Shown here in pieces: positions 45,130-57,619 of a stretch of DNA of 64,000 bases. A program made the translations under genes and the position numbers. Origin of the DNA: Aselliscus stoliczkanus (Eukaryota > Chordata > Mammalia > Chiroptera > Hipposideridae). The stretch's first letter is position 1; every line of letters begins with the position of its first letter. The DNA is taken from assembly GCA_033961575.1 (NCBI GenBank), contig CM066728.1, forward strand, positions 183,201,678-183,265,677. Direction: 5' to 3'. The notes under the pieces are model-generated. The model did no database searches and was not told the origin of the DNA. It saw only the letters and a program-made list of their open reading frames with translations.

Positions 45130-46300
45130 GTCTTGTAGATGATTAATAAATGATAAAGCATTTTTAAATTTATGAATATTTCTATTTTGAGATAACTATC
45201 CATTCATAAAAAATTGAAAATGTCAGGAGTGCCTATATTCATGAGTAAGAAAAGCTCAAAAATGAGAGAAAAGAGTCTGTCTTCGAAATTATGAATAAAA
45301 TATCAATAGGCTCTTGTTTTTATGTTATTGTAAAGATCCTTTTCCCATAACCATGTATAATAGCTTCCAGGAAGAGAGTCCTGTTGAATGTCACTTAGCC
45401 CATCCATGATATAGAGTAGATGATCAATAGATGTTTATTGACCACTGGCTAACTCGTATTTTATTTTCTTTCCTTTTTTGCTTTAAAAATTGTATTTATT
45501 GTAGACAATTTGGAAACAAAAGCATGAAGGAGAATTTTAAAAATGTATAGGTTACAATTTCAAAACCCATAGACATCATTTTTAAGACTAATACATATTA
45601 TATTACCACCAAGAAAGCACTGGAATAAGATTAATTTATTAGTATTTTTTTCTCTGTTCATAAAACTAATATCAGTAATAGGTCTGTTACAAATGAAGAT
45701 ATCAGAGCATTGATGGCCCAAAGTTCTTGGTCGAGTTAGGATTAAATTAAAATTAGGGGATCCGATTCTGTAATGTGCACTGAGCTATTCTGCTTCCCTT
45801 ATGTTGAGTGTGGTAGGAACCCAGATTTTTGGAATCAGATATGTTGATTGTGGGTACACTTATTCCCCACTCCTCATGTATCCTTTCATGTGGAGGGATT
45901 TCACTCCTGGTCACTTTCACTCCTGGTTCCCTCTTTCTCTTCTCCTCATGTTAAGAAGATTGACATCCCATTTGTAAGGAAATCTATGCTGGTCCTCATT
46001 GCCTTAGCCCTTTCCTCTCTTCTCTTTACAGGGGATTTACCTGTGTGGAGAGAAGAGGCATTCCCAGCTGCTCCTTGGCATAGCAGGCTCTGTCTTTGTA
46101 GGTATGACCTATTGTTTTTTATTGAGGGGGGAGTAAATTCAGCTCAAGGATGCATAAGTTAGCCTATTTCTCTGTAATTGAGTCACCAAGACCTGTTTAG
46201 CTCTTTGTTAGTAATCCTTCTGTCTGACTGAGATATGTAGGTCTCTCTGTTAAATACTTAAGCATAGAAAGAAGGGTTATTTATTGGCCTTGCATAACTC
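45130..46300. other. Single-copy DNA with a possible old L1 scrap
   Basis: 45,480-45,620 has L1-3'-like wording (TTATTGTAGACAATTTGGAA) but is too diverged to be sure. The 104-residue frame at 45,848-46,162 shows no known domain. Confidence 0.35.
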
Positions 46301-46309
46301 TTAGAAGAT

Positions 46310-46480
46310 GGAACCAGACACTTTTAAAATATTCAATGTCTGTGTTGATGTGAAACTACGGGCAAGATACTTCACCACTCCATGCCTCAGTTTCTTCAGT
46401 TATACCACAATACATATTTTTTCCTTCCTCATGGGGTTTTTGTTAGGCTTAAATGAGTTAATGTGTATAAGAGCACTGAG
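46310..46480 (+). repeat. MIR SINE fragment
   Basis: 'ACGGGCAAGATACTTCACCA', 'CATGCCTCAGTTTCTTCAGT' and 'GGCTTAAATGAGTTAATGTG' follow the MIR order on the plus strand. Confidence 0.75.
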
Positions 46481-46639
46481 GAAATTTTTTGGAAAAGAAA
46501 GGAGAAAAAATCTCCAAGACGTAGAAGTTTGGTTTGAAGTCAATGAAATAAGGCTTAGGGGAGAGGTGACTTTGGGTACATTAAGTGCTTGTCATTGTGA
46601 TCACCCCCTGACCCATCCCCCATGGGCCCAGGCCTGACC

Positions 46640-46800
46640 TTGCTTATTTTACTCCATCTCATCCTCAGAAAACCCTGCAATATAAGCATGGTTTTAACCA
46701 TTTTATGATGTGGACACTGAAGCTGAGAAAGTTTAAGCAACTTGCCCAGAGTCACACTGCTGGCAAGAAGTGTGATATTCCAAACCAAGTTCAAAGACCA
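46640..46800 (-). repeat. MIR SINE fragment, antisense
   Basis: 'TCATCCTCAGAAAACCCTGC', 'GACACTGAAGCTGAGAAAGT', 'AACTTGCCCAGAGTCACACT'. With the plus-strand MIR 160 bases upstream it forms an opposed pair. Confidence 0.8.
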
Positions 46801-46804
46801 TGTT

Positions 46805-47425
46805 CCTTCAAGGACATGACTCTGATGATTGTATAGTAGGACCTGGGGTAGTGAGCATGGAATCAGATACTCAAGTGTCCTGTGAATGTGGATCAGTGTC
46901 AAGGAGATCACTGAATGACAGCAGACGCCTTGACCCAAGGTGTAAGAGCCCTTACACAGATGGCAGGAGTAATGGTCTGCAAGCTGGTACGAGGGTGCTG
47001 TGCTTTTTAAAGAGGAATGTTTTTCTGTCCACCTATCACTTTCAGATTTTAAAATACTGCTTTCTTAATATAGAATCATACAGCTTGTGATAAAGTTCTC
47101 CCCCTTGAGCTTCCTGAGTCCCTGTTAGTCCTCTCTATGTCTGTTTCCTTTCATTCTCAACCTTGAAAGCAACATAGTTACTGCCTGAAGAAGAGTAATG
47201 TGTAGAAATGATTACACATGGTTTAGGGGGAATTTGGTAATACATCTACTCTGAAGGCCAAAGAGAATTGCTGAAAAGGTGAGGGATTTAGGGGAAAAAA
47301 ATGTCCCATGCAGAATGAATTGTCTTGTGCCTATGGTTGTCTTTCATAAGGAAAAGACCATTTCTTCCAGGGACAAACTTCAGTTTAGTCATCATTTGAA
47401 ACAGGTACAGATTCTTTTATAAAGC
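46805..47425. other. Single-copy DNA
   Basis: Nothing recognisable. Frames at 46,555-46,938 (-) and 46,800-47,090 (+) overlap MIR sequence or each other. Confidence 0.35.
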
Positions 47426-47429
47426 TCAC

Positions 47430-47610
47430 ATCAAATAAAAGCAACATTTGTTGAGTGCACCATGCTAGGTATTTTTACCGACAGTATCTCAATTCACTTT
47501 TAATAAAAAAGGAAACTGGAGCTCAAAGTGATTGCATATTTTGCCCAGGTTACTCCTCTTGTAAGCACAGGCACGGGAACTCATGCTCCAGTCTGTCCAG
47601 TTTCCAAAAC
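47430..47610 (-). repeat. MIR SINE fragment, antisense
   Basis: 'GTTGAGTGCACCATGCTAGG', 'AGGAAACTGGAGCTCAAAGT' and 'TTTGCCCAGGTTACTCCTCT' are the antisense MIR order. Confidence 0.75.
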
Positions 47611-48106
47611 CCCTGCTCTGTTTGCTCTTTCTAGTGTGAACTAGCGTATTAAATATGAATGGAGGAAACTTCACTAGAAGGCTTTTTCCTAAAGCAAGCC
47701 TAGGAATCCCCTCTCTGCTTGTAAGTGGATACATTAGTACAATCTCCATGTCCATCCATACATTTTTCTATACTGTGATCAGTTCCAGAACTGGAAAGGA
47801 AAAACCTGGGCAAATAGCTCTCTTTACAGAAAGTCTGGGATTGGAAAGAGAGTGGCTATGCTCTGCACCATGAATTTTTCAAGAGGGATGTTGTAAGGGA
47901 TGGAAGTCTTGATATATATGAATTATTTTTTGAAAAGCTCCATATGAGAAAATCTTCCACAAGGGACATCCCTTTTACCAACTTGGCAAAGACTAAAAAT
48001 GTAGAGTTTCCAGGATCAAAGTGTGTTCACAGTGTGAAGAACTATCCCCTGACAATCAGACTGGAAGAGGGAGGTTTCCTTTAATCTTTTTCCCTTTGTT
48101 TTATTA

Positions 48107-48187
48107 TTGGGTTGTTGGAAAAGTCATGACGCATTTTTGCAACAAAAAACAGAGAAAGAATATGTCATGACTTTTCCGACAATCCAA
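48107..48187. mobile_element. 81-bp mariner-derived miniature element (MITE)
   Basis: Opens TTGGGTTGTTGGAAAAGTCA and closes TGACTTTTCCGACAATCCAA, giving inverted ends of ~24 bp around a ~30-base core. TA flanks both sides (48,105-48,106; 48,188-48,189). The ends match those of the 1,298-bp mariner at 19,145-20,442, and the subterminal words (TTCTTTCTCTGTTTTT on the minus strand) resemble the mariner's left subterminus (ATTTTTTTCTGTTTTTC). It is comparable in size to the primate mariner MITE MADE1. Confidence 0.96.
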
Positions 48188-48199
48188 TATTTTTTGTTT

Positions 48200-50060
48200 T
48201 CCTTGGGGGAAAAGTCCTTTTTTATTTTCTTTTGCTGACTAAATCTTCCCTTTAATCACTTTCATCTCAAGATTCTTAACAATTTCCCCCTTTATATTAA
48301 GAATGAATATAAGCGCACATCACTTTTGAGTTTCTGTTTCAGGGCATTGTTTTTCCCCAGCTGTTCGAAGGCAAGCAACAGAAAGCCATAGTGAGAAGAG
48401 CACTGACACTTCAGCAGAAATGGAAGTTTTCCATCTCTTCTTTTCTCTCTGCACATTCTAGAGCTCCAGGGAAAAGGTGTCCTGTGGCAATAGGGAAGCC
48501 ATCGGAATCAATCAAAGATCATTTATGATCTTTGTGGATTAGGGAGAAGAAACTGATGTTTGAAAGATCTTCAGAATCCAAGGAAGTCATATAAAGGGAG
48601 CCATTTCTATTTACATTTATAAAGAAACTTAAGCCTTTGTGTACAGGGCTTCTGTGCAAAGGATTTTCCAGACTTCATTGAGCGTGTCCTAATTTTTAGG
48701 ACAAATGCCAGAATAAGGGGTGAGGAATTATTGCGTGGAGCTCCTTGTCTGGGGGTTGACAGTGTGCACAATGAATGTCAATGTTCACTTCTGAGCTGTT
48801 CGTTTCAAAAAAGCTTCAATTTTTCAAGAATAAAATTATCATTATTATCTCATTATATTATGGGCCCTGGATATGAAAAAATTGATTACCTGATCTTTAG
48901 TTCCGTACAATATTCTATCTACCTCTAATTTTGTTGCTTGGGGATTATTGGACTATCAACACTCTTCCTGAATAATCAATCTGGTTAATTTAGCCTGTAA
49001 ACCGCCTTCCCCCTTGTGTCTGGTGTAACATATTGTTTAGTAATGTGCCCAGGAAAGCATAAAAAGTAACTCCCAGAAATGGAAAAGGAAGCTGCACGCA
49101 GATTTTGAACTTGGGCATCTTGCATTTTTACCTGTCTGCTGGGATGCGTGGTAACTGACTTTTTGTTTATTTTGTTTTTAGCCGTGTGACTAACCTTACC
49201 TCGCTCTCCTCAGCAGCTGAACCAAATGCACAGTGCTCTAGTCTGAAGTGCCTACTCCTTCTGTATTGCTTTTATGACAAAGCTGTCCCTCCACATGTCT
49301 GCTCTGCCCTCTGACCCAAGGCGTTTGCTTCAAGTAAACGCACCAGATGGCGGAGAAAAGCAGTGGGTCAAAGAACAACCCTGGAGGGTCAGGAGTCACC
49401 AAATCCTTCTTCCCAAAGCAAACTTAAAAGCAACAATTTCACCAAATGCTGTGGGGAATGAAGGTAGGAAAGGTAGACCTTAATTACATATTTTGCTTTC
49501 AGGGCCTCATGGTCTTAGGTACAGTGTCTATGGGCTAATTTGAGCATCAGCAATTTATGAGAAATGATAAGAAGACAAGTTGGACAGATGGATCCATCTT
49601 ATACTTAGCAAACGGCAGCAAGGGGAATAGTTTGTGTGTGAATGAGAATTGTCAGCTCTGGCCAGAAAATTACAGACACAATTTAGATTCTTTTCTATTT
49701 AGAGGTTATAGTTGAAAGTTGAGGTCAACGAGCTTCCATTGTCTAAATTCGCTGGACCCCTAAAAAGGCTCTAATAACCCACAGGAAGCATTCAGACAAG
49801 GCGCCCCTTTTCTTTCCTTTGTTCAGTATGTTGCTGGGTTAGGCCAGGTGTGTGAGCATTTGTGGAGCTCCTGTGAATACCTTATGCACAAGGATGTAGA
49901 GAGTTGTTTGATATTGCTGTTTTCAAAAGTAATGTAACAACATGCTTGTTAGCCATGTTTGTAGGACTGTATTTTAGAAAGAACATGGAGCAGTCGTTAT
50001 TCCTTTTAAATAATCTGGTAATAGATAGGTACTGTTAGCCCTCCTGCAGATACATAATGA
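48200..50060. other. Single-copy DNA
   Basis: No supported element. A small stem (CAAAGATCA / TGATCTTTG) lies at ~48,515-48,540. The frame at 49,274-49,483 has no domain or splice support. Confidence 0.4.
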
Positions 50061-50068
50061 TGACAGTA

Positions 50069-50295
50069 CCATGTTTCCCCGAAAATAAGACAGGGTCTTA
50101 TATTAATTTTTGCTCCAAAAGACGCATTTTACTCATTTATTCATGTACAAAAATCTACATTTATTCAAATACAGTCATGTCTGGCTGACAATCTTAACTG
50201 GGGCTTACATTTGGGGTAGGGCTTATATTACGAGCACCCTGAAAATCATGCTAGGGAGTATTTTCCGGTTAGATCTTATTTTCAGGGAAACACGG
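50069..50295. mobile_element. TA-flanked Tc1/mariner-type miniature element (227 bp)
   Basis: Opens CCATGTTTCCCCGAAAATAA and closes ATCTTATTTTCAGGGAAACA plus CGG, a ~25-bp inverted terminus. TA sits at 50,067-50,068 and 50,296-50,297. Inside, TTTTTGCTCCAAAAGACGCA is typical of a non-autonomous family I remember from bats and other vertebrates. No coding capacity. Its termini are unrelated to the 48,107 element, so it is a second DNA-transposon lineage. Confidence 0.9.
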
Positions 50296-50799
50296 TATAA
50301 TGTACCTGTAAAATGTATTAGATTTATACATAGAATCCTAAAATATTTAAAAAAATAATTTAAAGAGTGAACAAATTCTGATTTTTTCTTATAAAGGGCA
50401 CTGAAATACATTCATGGGCTTAGAATTCTTTCTGGGCTAAGTATTGTCATGTGTGACTTTCTGGGTAAAGTATGTCTCTCAAATACATAGTGATGTATTT
50501 TTTTTGTGTGTAAAATGAATTCTTTAGCTAGGATACAATATAAAATAGAGAATTTAATTGGCATTCCAAATGTAGAGGTTATTTCTAAGGCTAAATTTAT
50601 GACCTTAATAAGTTACCAAGCTTCAGTGATATATTTCCATGAAAATAATGGTAATAATAGTTACTCTTCAACTATTATCAGATTAACGTTTGCTAATATT
50701 AATTTAATATTAATAACCACCAGTTATCGAGTGGCTACGATGGGCTAGAGACTTTATGAGATACCTTAGATCATTGCTAATTTGATTTTCCTAATTCTA

Positions 50800-51050
50800 G
50801 TAAAAGCAACAGCAACTGATATTTAGTATTTACAAATTACCAATCGCAGTGTTTATTGCTGTATGTATGTTTTCTCATTAAATCCTCAAAACAACCCTAG
50901 AAAGTAGACACAATTCTTTGTGCCATTTTATAAGTGAGAGAACTGAGGTTTAGAGAGCTTAAGTAATTTGCTCAAGATCATATACCTGGTAAATGGCAGG
51001 CATAGAACTGGAACCCAGTGTGTTCTAACTCCAAGGCACAACCTCTAAAT
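50800..51050 (-). repeat. MIR SINE, antisense, long copy
   Basis: 'CATTAAATCCTCAAAACAAC', 'GAGAGAACTGAGGTTTAGAG', 'AAGTAATTTGCTCAAGATCA' and 'GGCATAGAACTGGAACCCAG': nearly the complete MIR core on the minus strand. Confidence 0.9.
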
Positions 51051-51059
51051 CATTTTCTA

Positions 51060-51830
51060 GGTGTATTATTAACCCTACTGCATTAGTAATAAGAGTGGAA
51101 TTCAGAGAACTTGCATCTGCCCGAGTCATCCTGTTAGTAAGAGGCGAAGGGACCCACAAACTCAGGATTTGCTGACTAAAGACCACACTAAATATGGTAG
51201 AAGCTCTCTCAACAGATCTACATTCAGACACCATGGCAAAGTAACTGATGCTCTCCATCACTTGTAGAAAATGTGCATGTAGGGACTCTGCATCTCAGTA
51301 CTCATGACTAATGGGCTACTTTTTACTGTGCTTGCAAGTTTGTGCTCCTGAGAGTTTCCTTGTGTGTATATGGTTGTACAGGTTCCAACCTTGTTTATAC
51401 CAATTGAACATGTTACTGTAGTTAAATAATTATTTTAATAACTATATAAAGCAATGAAATATGAGCATGGAAAGAGAATTATTATGCTCATGAAAATTAA
51501 ACTAAATGGAAAAACAATAAAAGCAAGTTGAAAAAACATTTCCTCTACATTAAGTATGAATGATGCCACTGTAAAGTATTGGGGGGAAATAATAAAATCC
51601 TAGAAAAATTCATTATTAATAATTGCTTTGCAATTGTACTTAAATTTTTATTCTACTTCAAAGGAATTCCAAAATCTCAAAGAAAAGACCTTGGTTCCAA
51701 CTCAAATGATTGGCTAAGGAATGAACATTTATACTTGTCAGATTAAAATAAAACATTTAAATGTGTACTTAGGATTTCATGATTAAATAATGATGTCTGT
51801 TAAGAGTGTTTCTTCTCTATGTTCATCCTA
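51060..51830. other. AT-rich single-copy DNA
   Basis: Nothing recognisable. Confidence 0.4.
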
Positions 51831-51834
51831 TTTA

Positions 51835-51925
51835 CAGATGAGAAAGCTGAGATGCAGGCTGATTAACTCACTAACCTAGGTCCTTCAGTCTAGTCCAAGG
51901 GCAAACTAAGAGCAAGTGGCTCAGT
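51835..51925 (-). repeat. Short MIR scrap, antisense
   Basis: 'TTTACAGATGAGAAAGCTGA' followed by a diverged tail fits the antisense MIR core. Confidence 0.55.
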
Positions 51926-52627
51926 TAGAAGTAGGATATGACTCTGTGGCTCCCCATGGCCTGTGTTCATCCTTTACTGCCATGCCAAGGATGATAACTT
52001 TGAGGGTTAACAATCATATTCCAGGAAACTCTGTGGAAAATTATTGGACTCAAGTGGAGCTTGAAAGGTCCCCTACTAAATTTCCTACCCTCAGAGAGAA
52101 CTTCCCTTTTCTCAAGTGGATATTAACCTATTTGAGTTTCAAAAACTCTAGGGAAAGATATTTCATCACATCTCATTGTGATTATCATTGTTAGAAGAAT
52201 TTTATTTTCCTTAGAGACCCTACCCATATACACTGCTTCTAAGAAGTGAGCCTTTAAACAGCAGGAAAGAACAGAAATGACTTATAATGACACAACAACG
52301 CTGTTGAAGATGGAAGTCCCACAGCTTCTCTGCTTCATGCTGTCTCCCCCAAACACTTACTTGGCACTTTCTGAATTATTCATAAATCAAGAAAGACATT
52401 GTATTGTCGACTTGGTTATTAAAATGATATAAAAAATAATTCACATAACCAATTTCTATGTGTTGAATTAACAGAAGTAACAGCTTTCTTGGAGGATTTC
52501 CTAGAGGGTGAACTGTGATCACATTTTCTTGTGAATTGAGGTCGGGTAATGATGAACAGGGGAATGATTACTGTATGCATACCCTTTCTCTCAGGGCTTG
52601 TCAATGTCATGCTCAGGTCCCTGGTAT

Positions 52628-53115
52628 TAATTACTATGGCTTTATAACAAGTCATCACACAACTTGCTGGCTCATAATGATAATACACATACTTATTTAC
52701 TCTTTCATAGTTTCTGTGAGTTAAGAATTTGCTTGTGCTTGCCTGGGAGGTTCTGGGGCAGAGTCTTTCATGAGGTTGCAGTTAGGTATTGGCTGGGGCT
52801 GCTGTCATTTGAAGGGCTGACCGGGACTGGAGGACCCACTTTTAAGGTGACTCTTCACATGACCGGCCAGTTGGTGTTGGTTGAGGGCTGGAAGGAAGCC
52901 TCAGTTCCTCCTTATATGGGCGTCTATACTGGGCTGCTGGAGTATCCACATGGCTTGGTGGCTGGCCTCTATTCGAGTGAGGAATTCAGGAAACCAAGGT
53001 AGAAGCTGCAATACCTTTGACCTAGCCTCAGAAGTTACACCCTGTCAGTTCTACCATATGCTGCTGGGGTCACATAAGGTTATAAGGGACCATTTTAGAG
53101 CGGGCTACCACACCT
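52628..53115 (-). mobile_element. Ancient LTR remnant (ERVL/MaLR-like), antisense
   Basis: 'CTATGGCTTTATAACAAGTC', 'CTTTCATAGTTTCTGTGAGT', 'GGTATTGGCTGGGGCTGCTG' and 'GACCTAGCCTCAGAAGTTAC' follow an old mammal-wide LTR read backwards. Frames at 52,664-53,261 are translations of it. The subfamily is uncertain. Confidence 0.7.
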
Positions 53116-53329
53116 TCCAGCTTTATCCACCTGGAACCATGGCAATGATCAAAATCTACTGTTATTGTAATGATAGCTGTGTCTCTTCTCTTTCAGAATT
53201 TAAGGTCTTTTGGTGCCTATGTCTTGTCATTTCTTTTCTTTTTTCTTTCTTTAGTACATAGTTTTTTGTTTTTTTGTTTTTTGTTTTTCTTTTACCTATT
53301 TCTATGCTTTCACCTAGGTCTGAATTTGG

Positions 53330-53865
53330 TGGCTGTATTAATTACTGCAGAAAAAAACCCACTTCAAACCTTAGTGGTTTAAAACAGCAACCATTTGTTC
53401 ACTTAGAATTATGTGGGTCAGCAATTTGGGCTGACTAAGTTGGATAGTACTGAAACCATTTGTCTTGCCTGGGGTCACTCTTGCAACCCAAGTCATATGA
53501 CAGCTCAAATGGGGCTGGAGAATTAAGATGACTTCATTCACATGTCTGGGGTTTGGCAGGTTGTCAAGTCCATGATTTTTCACTATGTGGCTTCTCCAAG
53601 AGACTAGTTTGGACTCATTCACATAGAGGTTTCAGAGTTGCAATGACAACTAGAAGAAATGCAAACAGTTTTCAATTCTCTTCTTGAATTGTGTTTGCAA
53701 ATATTCTGAAACTGTCTAAAGGAATTCACATGGGCAAACCCAGATTCAAGAGATCGAGAACCTAATGTCACTTCCTGATGGGAGGATTGGCAAAGTCACA
53801 TCGTAAAGGGAAGTAATACATCATGGGAGGAATTATTATGGCCATCTGTGTGGTCTGCCAAAATG
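53330..53865 (-). mobile_element. Ancient LTR remnant of the same group, antisense
   Basis: 'GCTGTATTAATTACTGCAGA', 'CTTAGTGGTTTAAAACAGCA', 'TTATGTGGGTCAGCAATTTG' and a closing 'GGCCATCTGTGTGGTCTGCC'. It shares its opening order with 52,628 and 55,365. Confidence 0.7.
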
Positions 53866-54382
53866 GCTTTCTTCTGTGTTTTTTAGTAGCTGTTTCTTGT
53901 CTGTATCACCCTCTAAAGTATATGCTCACTGAGGCAAGGGCCTTGGCTGGCTTACATCTTTCTGTATCCCAGCACCTCTTCCACTGCTACATAAATATTT
54001 ATTGAATTGAATATTAAAACACTTTCAGGGAAAGAGTTTGTGGAAAGGGCAACTGGAGAATGAAATTGAGACTTATACTCTATTGATGATTTTGACTGGA
54101 TAAGTTATTTAAACAACTGCTCAATCCAGGCAAACAAAGCTATTTGGTTGTTAAAAATTAGATTATTTGTTGTTTGTCTGAACCCACTAGCTGTTTGGTC
54201 AAGAAGGTTTGACAAATTGTGGGTGTGAAGCAAAAGAAAAGTATAATGTACCAGTCAATGTCAGTTTGATAGTGCTTTCTTATTACTGGTTAATGTTAGA
54301 CACCTTTTCAAAGATTACTGTTTATATGTTCCAAAAGTGTATTGGGTGGTTAAAAACTTCATTTGTTACCAATGAATTAGTT

Positions 54383-54808
54383 GTTTTACTTTATTTTATT
54401 TTTTAAAGATTTTATTAGGGAATTGGGGGAGGGGAACAATGTTGGGGATTCAGGGAAGGAGAACAGACAAGTTGCTGTCCTTTGTTCTTCTGTCTAGTTG
54501 TGGAGGACATGGCTTCAGTGGCACATGTTGGTATTGTGATCATTGCACTCTTCCCGGGTGAGACAGTCACTTACTGGTCATTGGACAGCCACTCACGGTA
54601 GCTCACAGCAGGCCATTGCAGCAGGGGTGCAGCCTATGCCTTCGCCGGCGACTCACAGCAGCCCAGCTCCAGGCCGAGCTGTTATGCACCATCTTAGCTG
54701 TAGAGGGTGCAGCTTCACTGGCCCATGTGGGATCTGAACCAGCAGCCTGGCTGCTCAGAGCTTGTGCTCCCATGCCAACTCTTAACCAACGAGCCATTCA
54801 GCTGGCCC
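54383..54808 (-). mobile_element. Long-form SINE, antisense
   Basis: TTTAAAGATTTTATTAGGGA, GGGGAACAATG, 'AGTTGTGGAGGACATGGCTT', GAGCCATTCAGCTGGCCC. Perfect 15-bp duplication ACCAATGAATTAGTT at 54,368-54,382 and 54,809-54,823. AATAAA is intact near the sense 3' end. Confidence 0.96.
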
Positions 54809-54824
54809 ACCAATGAATTAGTTA

Positions 54825-55360
54825 TTAAAGTAACAAACATTAACTTATTAGTGGCAATAACAACTTTATCTTTAGTATTCAATTTAAAATTCTGTTGTTT
54901 TTTTCCAGCTGTGGCACTGGTTTACAATTTGCAACTATATATACATGTTTAATATTAAAATATGTTTGATTAGGCTACATACACGGTTTAAAATTCCCAA
55001 TTTTTTCGATTTTGATTTTAACTAGAATTTTATTGACAGAATTGCAGTGTGGCAATTCTGATTATTTTATCCTGATCAAAATTATGGAATATCTGATTAA
55101 TGAGAACAAGAAAAGCAAATTGATCTGTACATATTGTAGCTTATTAAGAACATAACCTTTCATAGCCTGGGGTCCATTGAAAGAAATAGTAAAAGAAGTT
55201 CTCTGCTGAAAGTTGGGAGATCCAGGGGTATGTGAAGTGCCTTAAAATATGGGTAGCCAATATAGCTGTAAAAACTAATGAAATTCTCATGATTCTCATA
55301 GCTCTAAATGCTCAAGAAAAATCATGTGAATTAAGACAGTTATAACACGAGATGGATGCA
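54825..55360. other. AT-rich single-copy DNA
   Basis: Nothing recognisable. Confidence 0.4.
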
Positions 55361-55361
55361 T

Positions 55362-55800
55362 TAATTATCTATTGCTGTGTAGAAGATTACTCCAAAATGT
55401 AGTGGTCTAAAACAATAATCATCATTTGTTATCTCTTATGAGTCAGGAATTTAGACATGGCATAATGAGTTGGTTCATCTTGGCCACATAATGTTTGGCT
55501 CCTCAGCTGGAATAATTGAGAGTAGAGGCTAGAATAATTAGAAGGCTTGTTCACTAGCATGGTCCATGCCAGGGAGCCTGGTTGGATTGTTGGTCAGAGC
55601 ATCCATACACAATGTGGTCTGGGCTTATGCCCAAAATGCTAGTTGGATTACAAGGATGAAGAGAGATGGAGAGACAGAGGTAGATAGGTCATGACCTAGT
55701 TTTGGAAGTCATGCATTATCACTTCTGCTGCATTCTATTCATGTAGGCATTCACAAAGTCCAGCCTGGTGTCTAGGAATGGGGAAATAAAATCAAATTAA
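55362..55800 (-). mobile_element. Ancient LTR remnant, antisense
   Basis: 'TTAATTATCTATTGCTGTGT', 'ATGTAGTGGTCTAAAACAAT', 'TGAGTCAGGAATTTAGACAT' and 'ATCACTTCTGCTGCATTCTA' follow the same ancient LTR group as the copies at 52.6 and 53.3 kb. Confidence 0.72.
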
Positions 55801-56059
55801 TGAGGAGTGGAAAAATGCTAAAGCCAGAAATATTGCTGTGGCCAATTTTGAAAAATATAATTTGTTATGGTGAAGTAATCATGATCACATTGTATTTTTA
55901 GACTTGTTAGGTTTTTAAAAAATACATACTAATATGAAATTTTTGACTTGTGATCTAAATAATGAATATGATTAATAGTGTTGGACAGAGCCTAGAATGT
56001 TGATTCTAGGGGGAAGATATTAATTAGAATATCTTTCAGAGAATTCAGAGAACACGAGC

Positions 56060-56480
56060 AATAATTGTCACATTAGTGTTGCATTTTTATTGCAAGTGAC
56101 AAAAACTGAACTCAAATTGATTTAATCAAAAAAGGGTATTTATTGACTTGTGCACCTGAAAAATTGGGAGGATAATGGTGACTGTAAGCAAAACTCCATA
56201 AAGTCCTCAAATGATGCTGTCAGCGATCAGTGTCTCTCCATTGCTCAGCTTTGCTTTTCGCATTTCATTTCTCAGAAGGCACGCTTTCCTTAGGACTTAG
56301 AAAAAGAAGCTGGACTTATCTATTCTAGGCTTATCCATTCAGTTTAGCAGCTCCTATTGTAATAGTGGGTCTTAGTTGGTCCGAAGGCTGTGGGTTATTG
56401 TTAAGCTAACATAGTGGGTCTTTTCCCAATAGTTTCAGCCATAGTTCAGAGTACTGAGAGTCAATGAGCTGGACTGTGGG
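56060..56480 (-). repeat. Old interspersed repeat, family uncertain
   Basis: 'ATTGCAAGTGACAAAAACTG', 'AAAAGGGTATTTATTGACTT' and 'CAGTGTCTCTCCATTGCTCA' resemble a mammal-wide repeat read backwards, probably an LTR or DNA element. I cannot name it. Confidence 0.5.
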
Positions 56481-57500
56481 TAGGGGGAGAAGAAAAAAAG
56501 ACTATGAATATACCAATCTCTGAGTGCTTATGACTGCTTAGCAAAGCTTAAGTCGTGTCTGTATCCATAGAGCTAGAGTTTGGGGTTGGCCACATCCAAA
56601 CTCTTGAATTGAACGCCACAGTCAACCTTGAACTCACCTTTCACAGGAATAGTAAGAGTACAACACTGATATAGGCCCTTGGTGCCTGTAGAGAGAATGC
56701 TTTCTGGCTATGGTAGAGGGGATGACTTTGGCAGTCTTCAGGAAAAGATAGAAATACTCAGAGATCGATGCTGTCGGGAAGAAATCAAGAGCTGGAGCAC
56801 ATTGATTTAGTGGGTTATGTATCCATCTGACTTCATGCTTATGTATTTATCTGACACATAGCTACTGAACATCTAGTATGTTCCAGGACTGGAATTTCAT
56901 ATGTTTAACGACAGCTGGAGTCTAAGTGAGAATCAGAGGTGGCTGGGCAGATCTGACAGATGTGTGGGGTGAAGCTGGTAGAAAACAATTGTGTGAGGAC
57001 CTCTGAGCTTCTTGAAAAATTTCCTGCTGAGAAGAGGTAAGTTTGAAGGAGAAGGAAAGCCTTCACAATCGGAGGAGGGAGGCAAGTAAGGCATAGTATC
57101 TCCTACTCAGAACAATCCCCTAAGCACATCCTTCTTCCCCCGCATTGATGTATATATTAATTCAAAGGAAGCAGTGGGATTAGAAGTTAGTATTGGGGGA
57201 GCTGTAGGAGAAGTAGCACTGCACTGTAATGTCCTCTAGGAGAGAGAAACCTGAAAGAAAGAGAAGCATTCTCCCATCTTGCTGCTGAATAACTGAGTAG
57301 CTTCCATAGCTTGAGTACTGCAGTATCTCAAATGGCTGGAAATAATAGTTTCCAGCAACATTTCAGTAGGCATAAGTTTAGGTTGATGGGAGAGTATTTA
57401 TTTATGGATTCACAAGTTTGGTGTAGTTATCAGTTTTCAGTACTATTGGGTATACTATTTATTCTTCTTTAATACAAGGGGCTGTGGAGTGGACCAGAAT
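56480..57500. other. Single-copy DNA
   Basis: No supported feature. Confidence 0.35.
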
Positions 57501-57511
57501 TAAGACTTACC

Positions 57512-57616
57512 TTTTTTTTTTAGAGGGCAGTGTCACTGGCCCTCATATGTGGGATCCGAACCGGGGCCGCTGGCGTCCCAAGCCAGCTCTTAACCACTGC
57601 GTCACTTGGCCGGCCC
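57512..57616 (-). mobile_element. Short tRNA-headed SINE, antisense, well preserved
   Basis: AGAGGGCAGTGTCACTGGCC, GGGATCCGAACCGGGGCCGC, GCGTCACTTGGCCGGCCC. Flanks AAGACTTACCTTTTT and GAGACTTACTTTTAA are the target duplication. Confidence 0.95.
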
Positions 57617-57619
57617 AAG

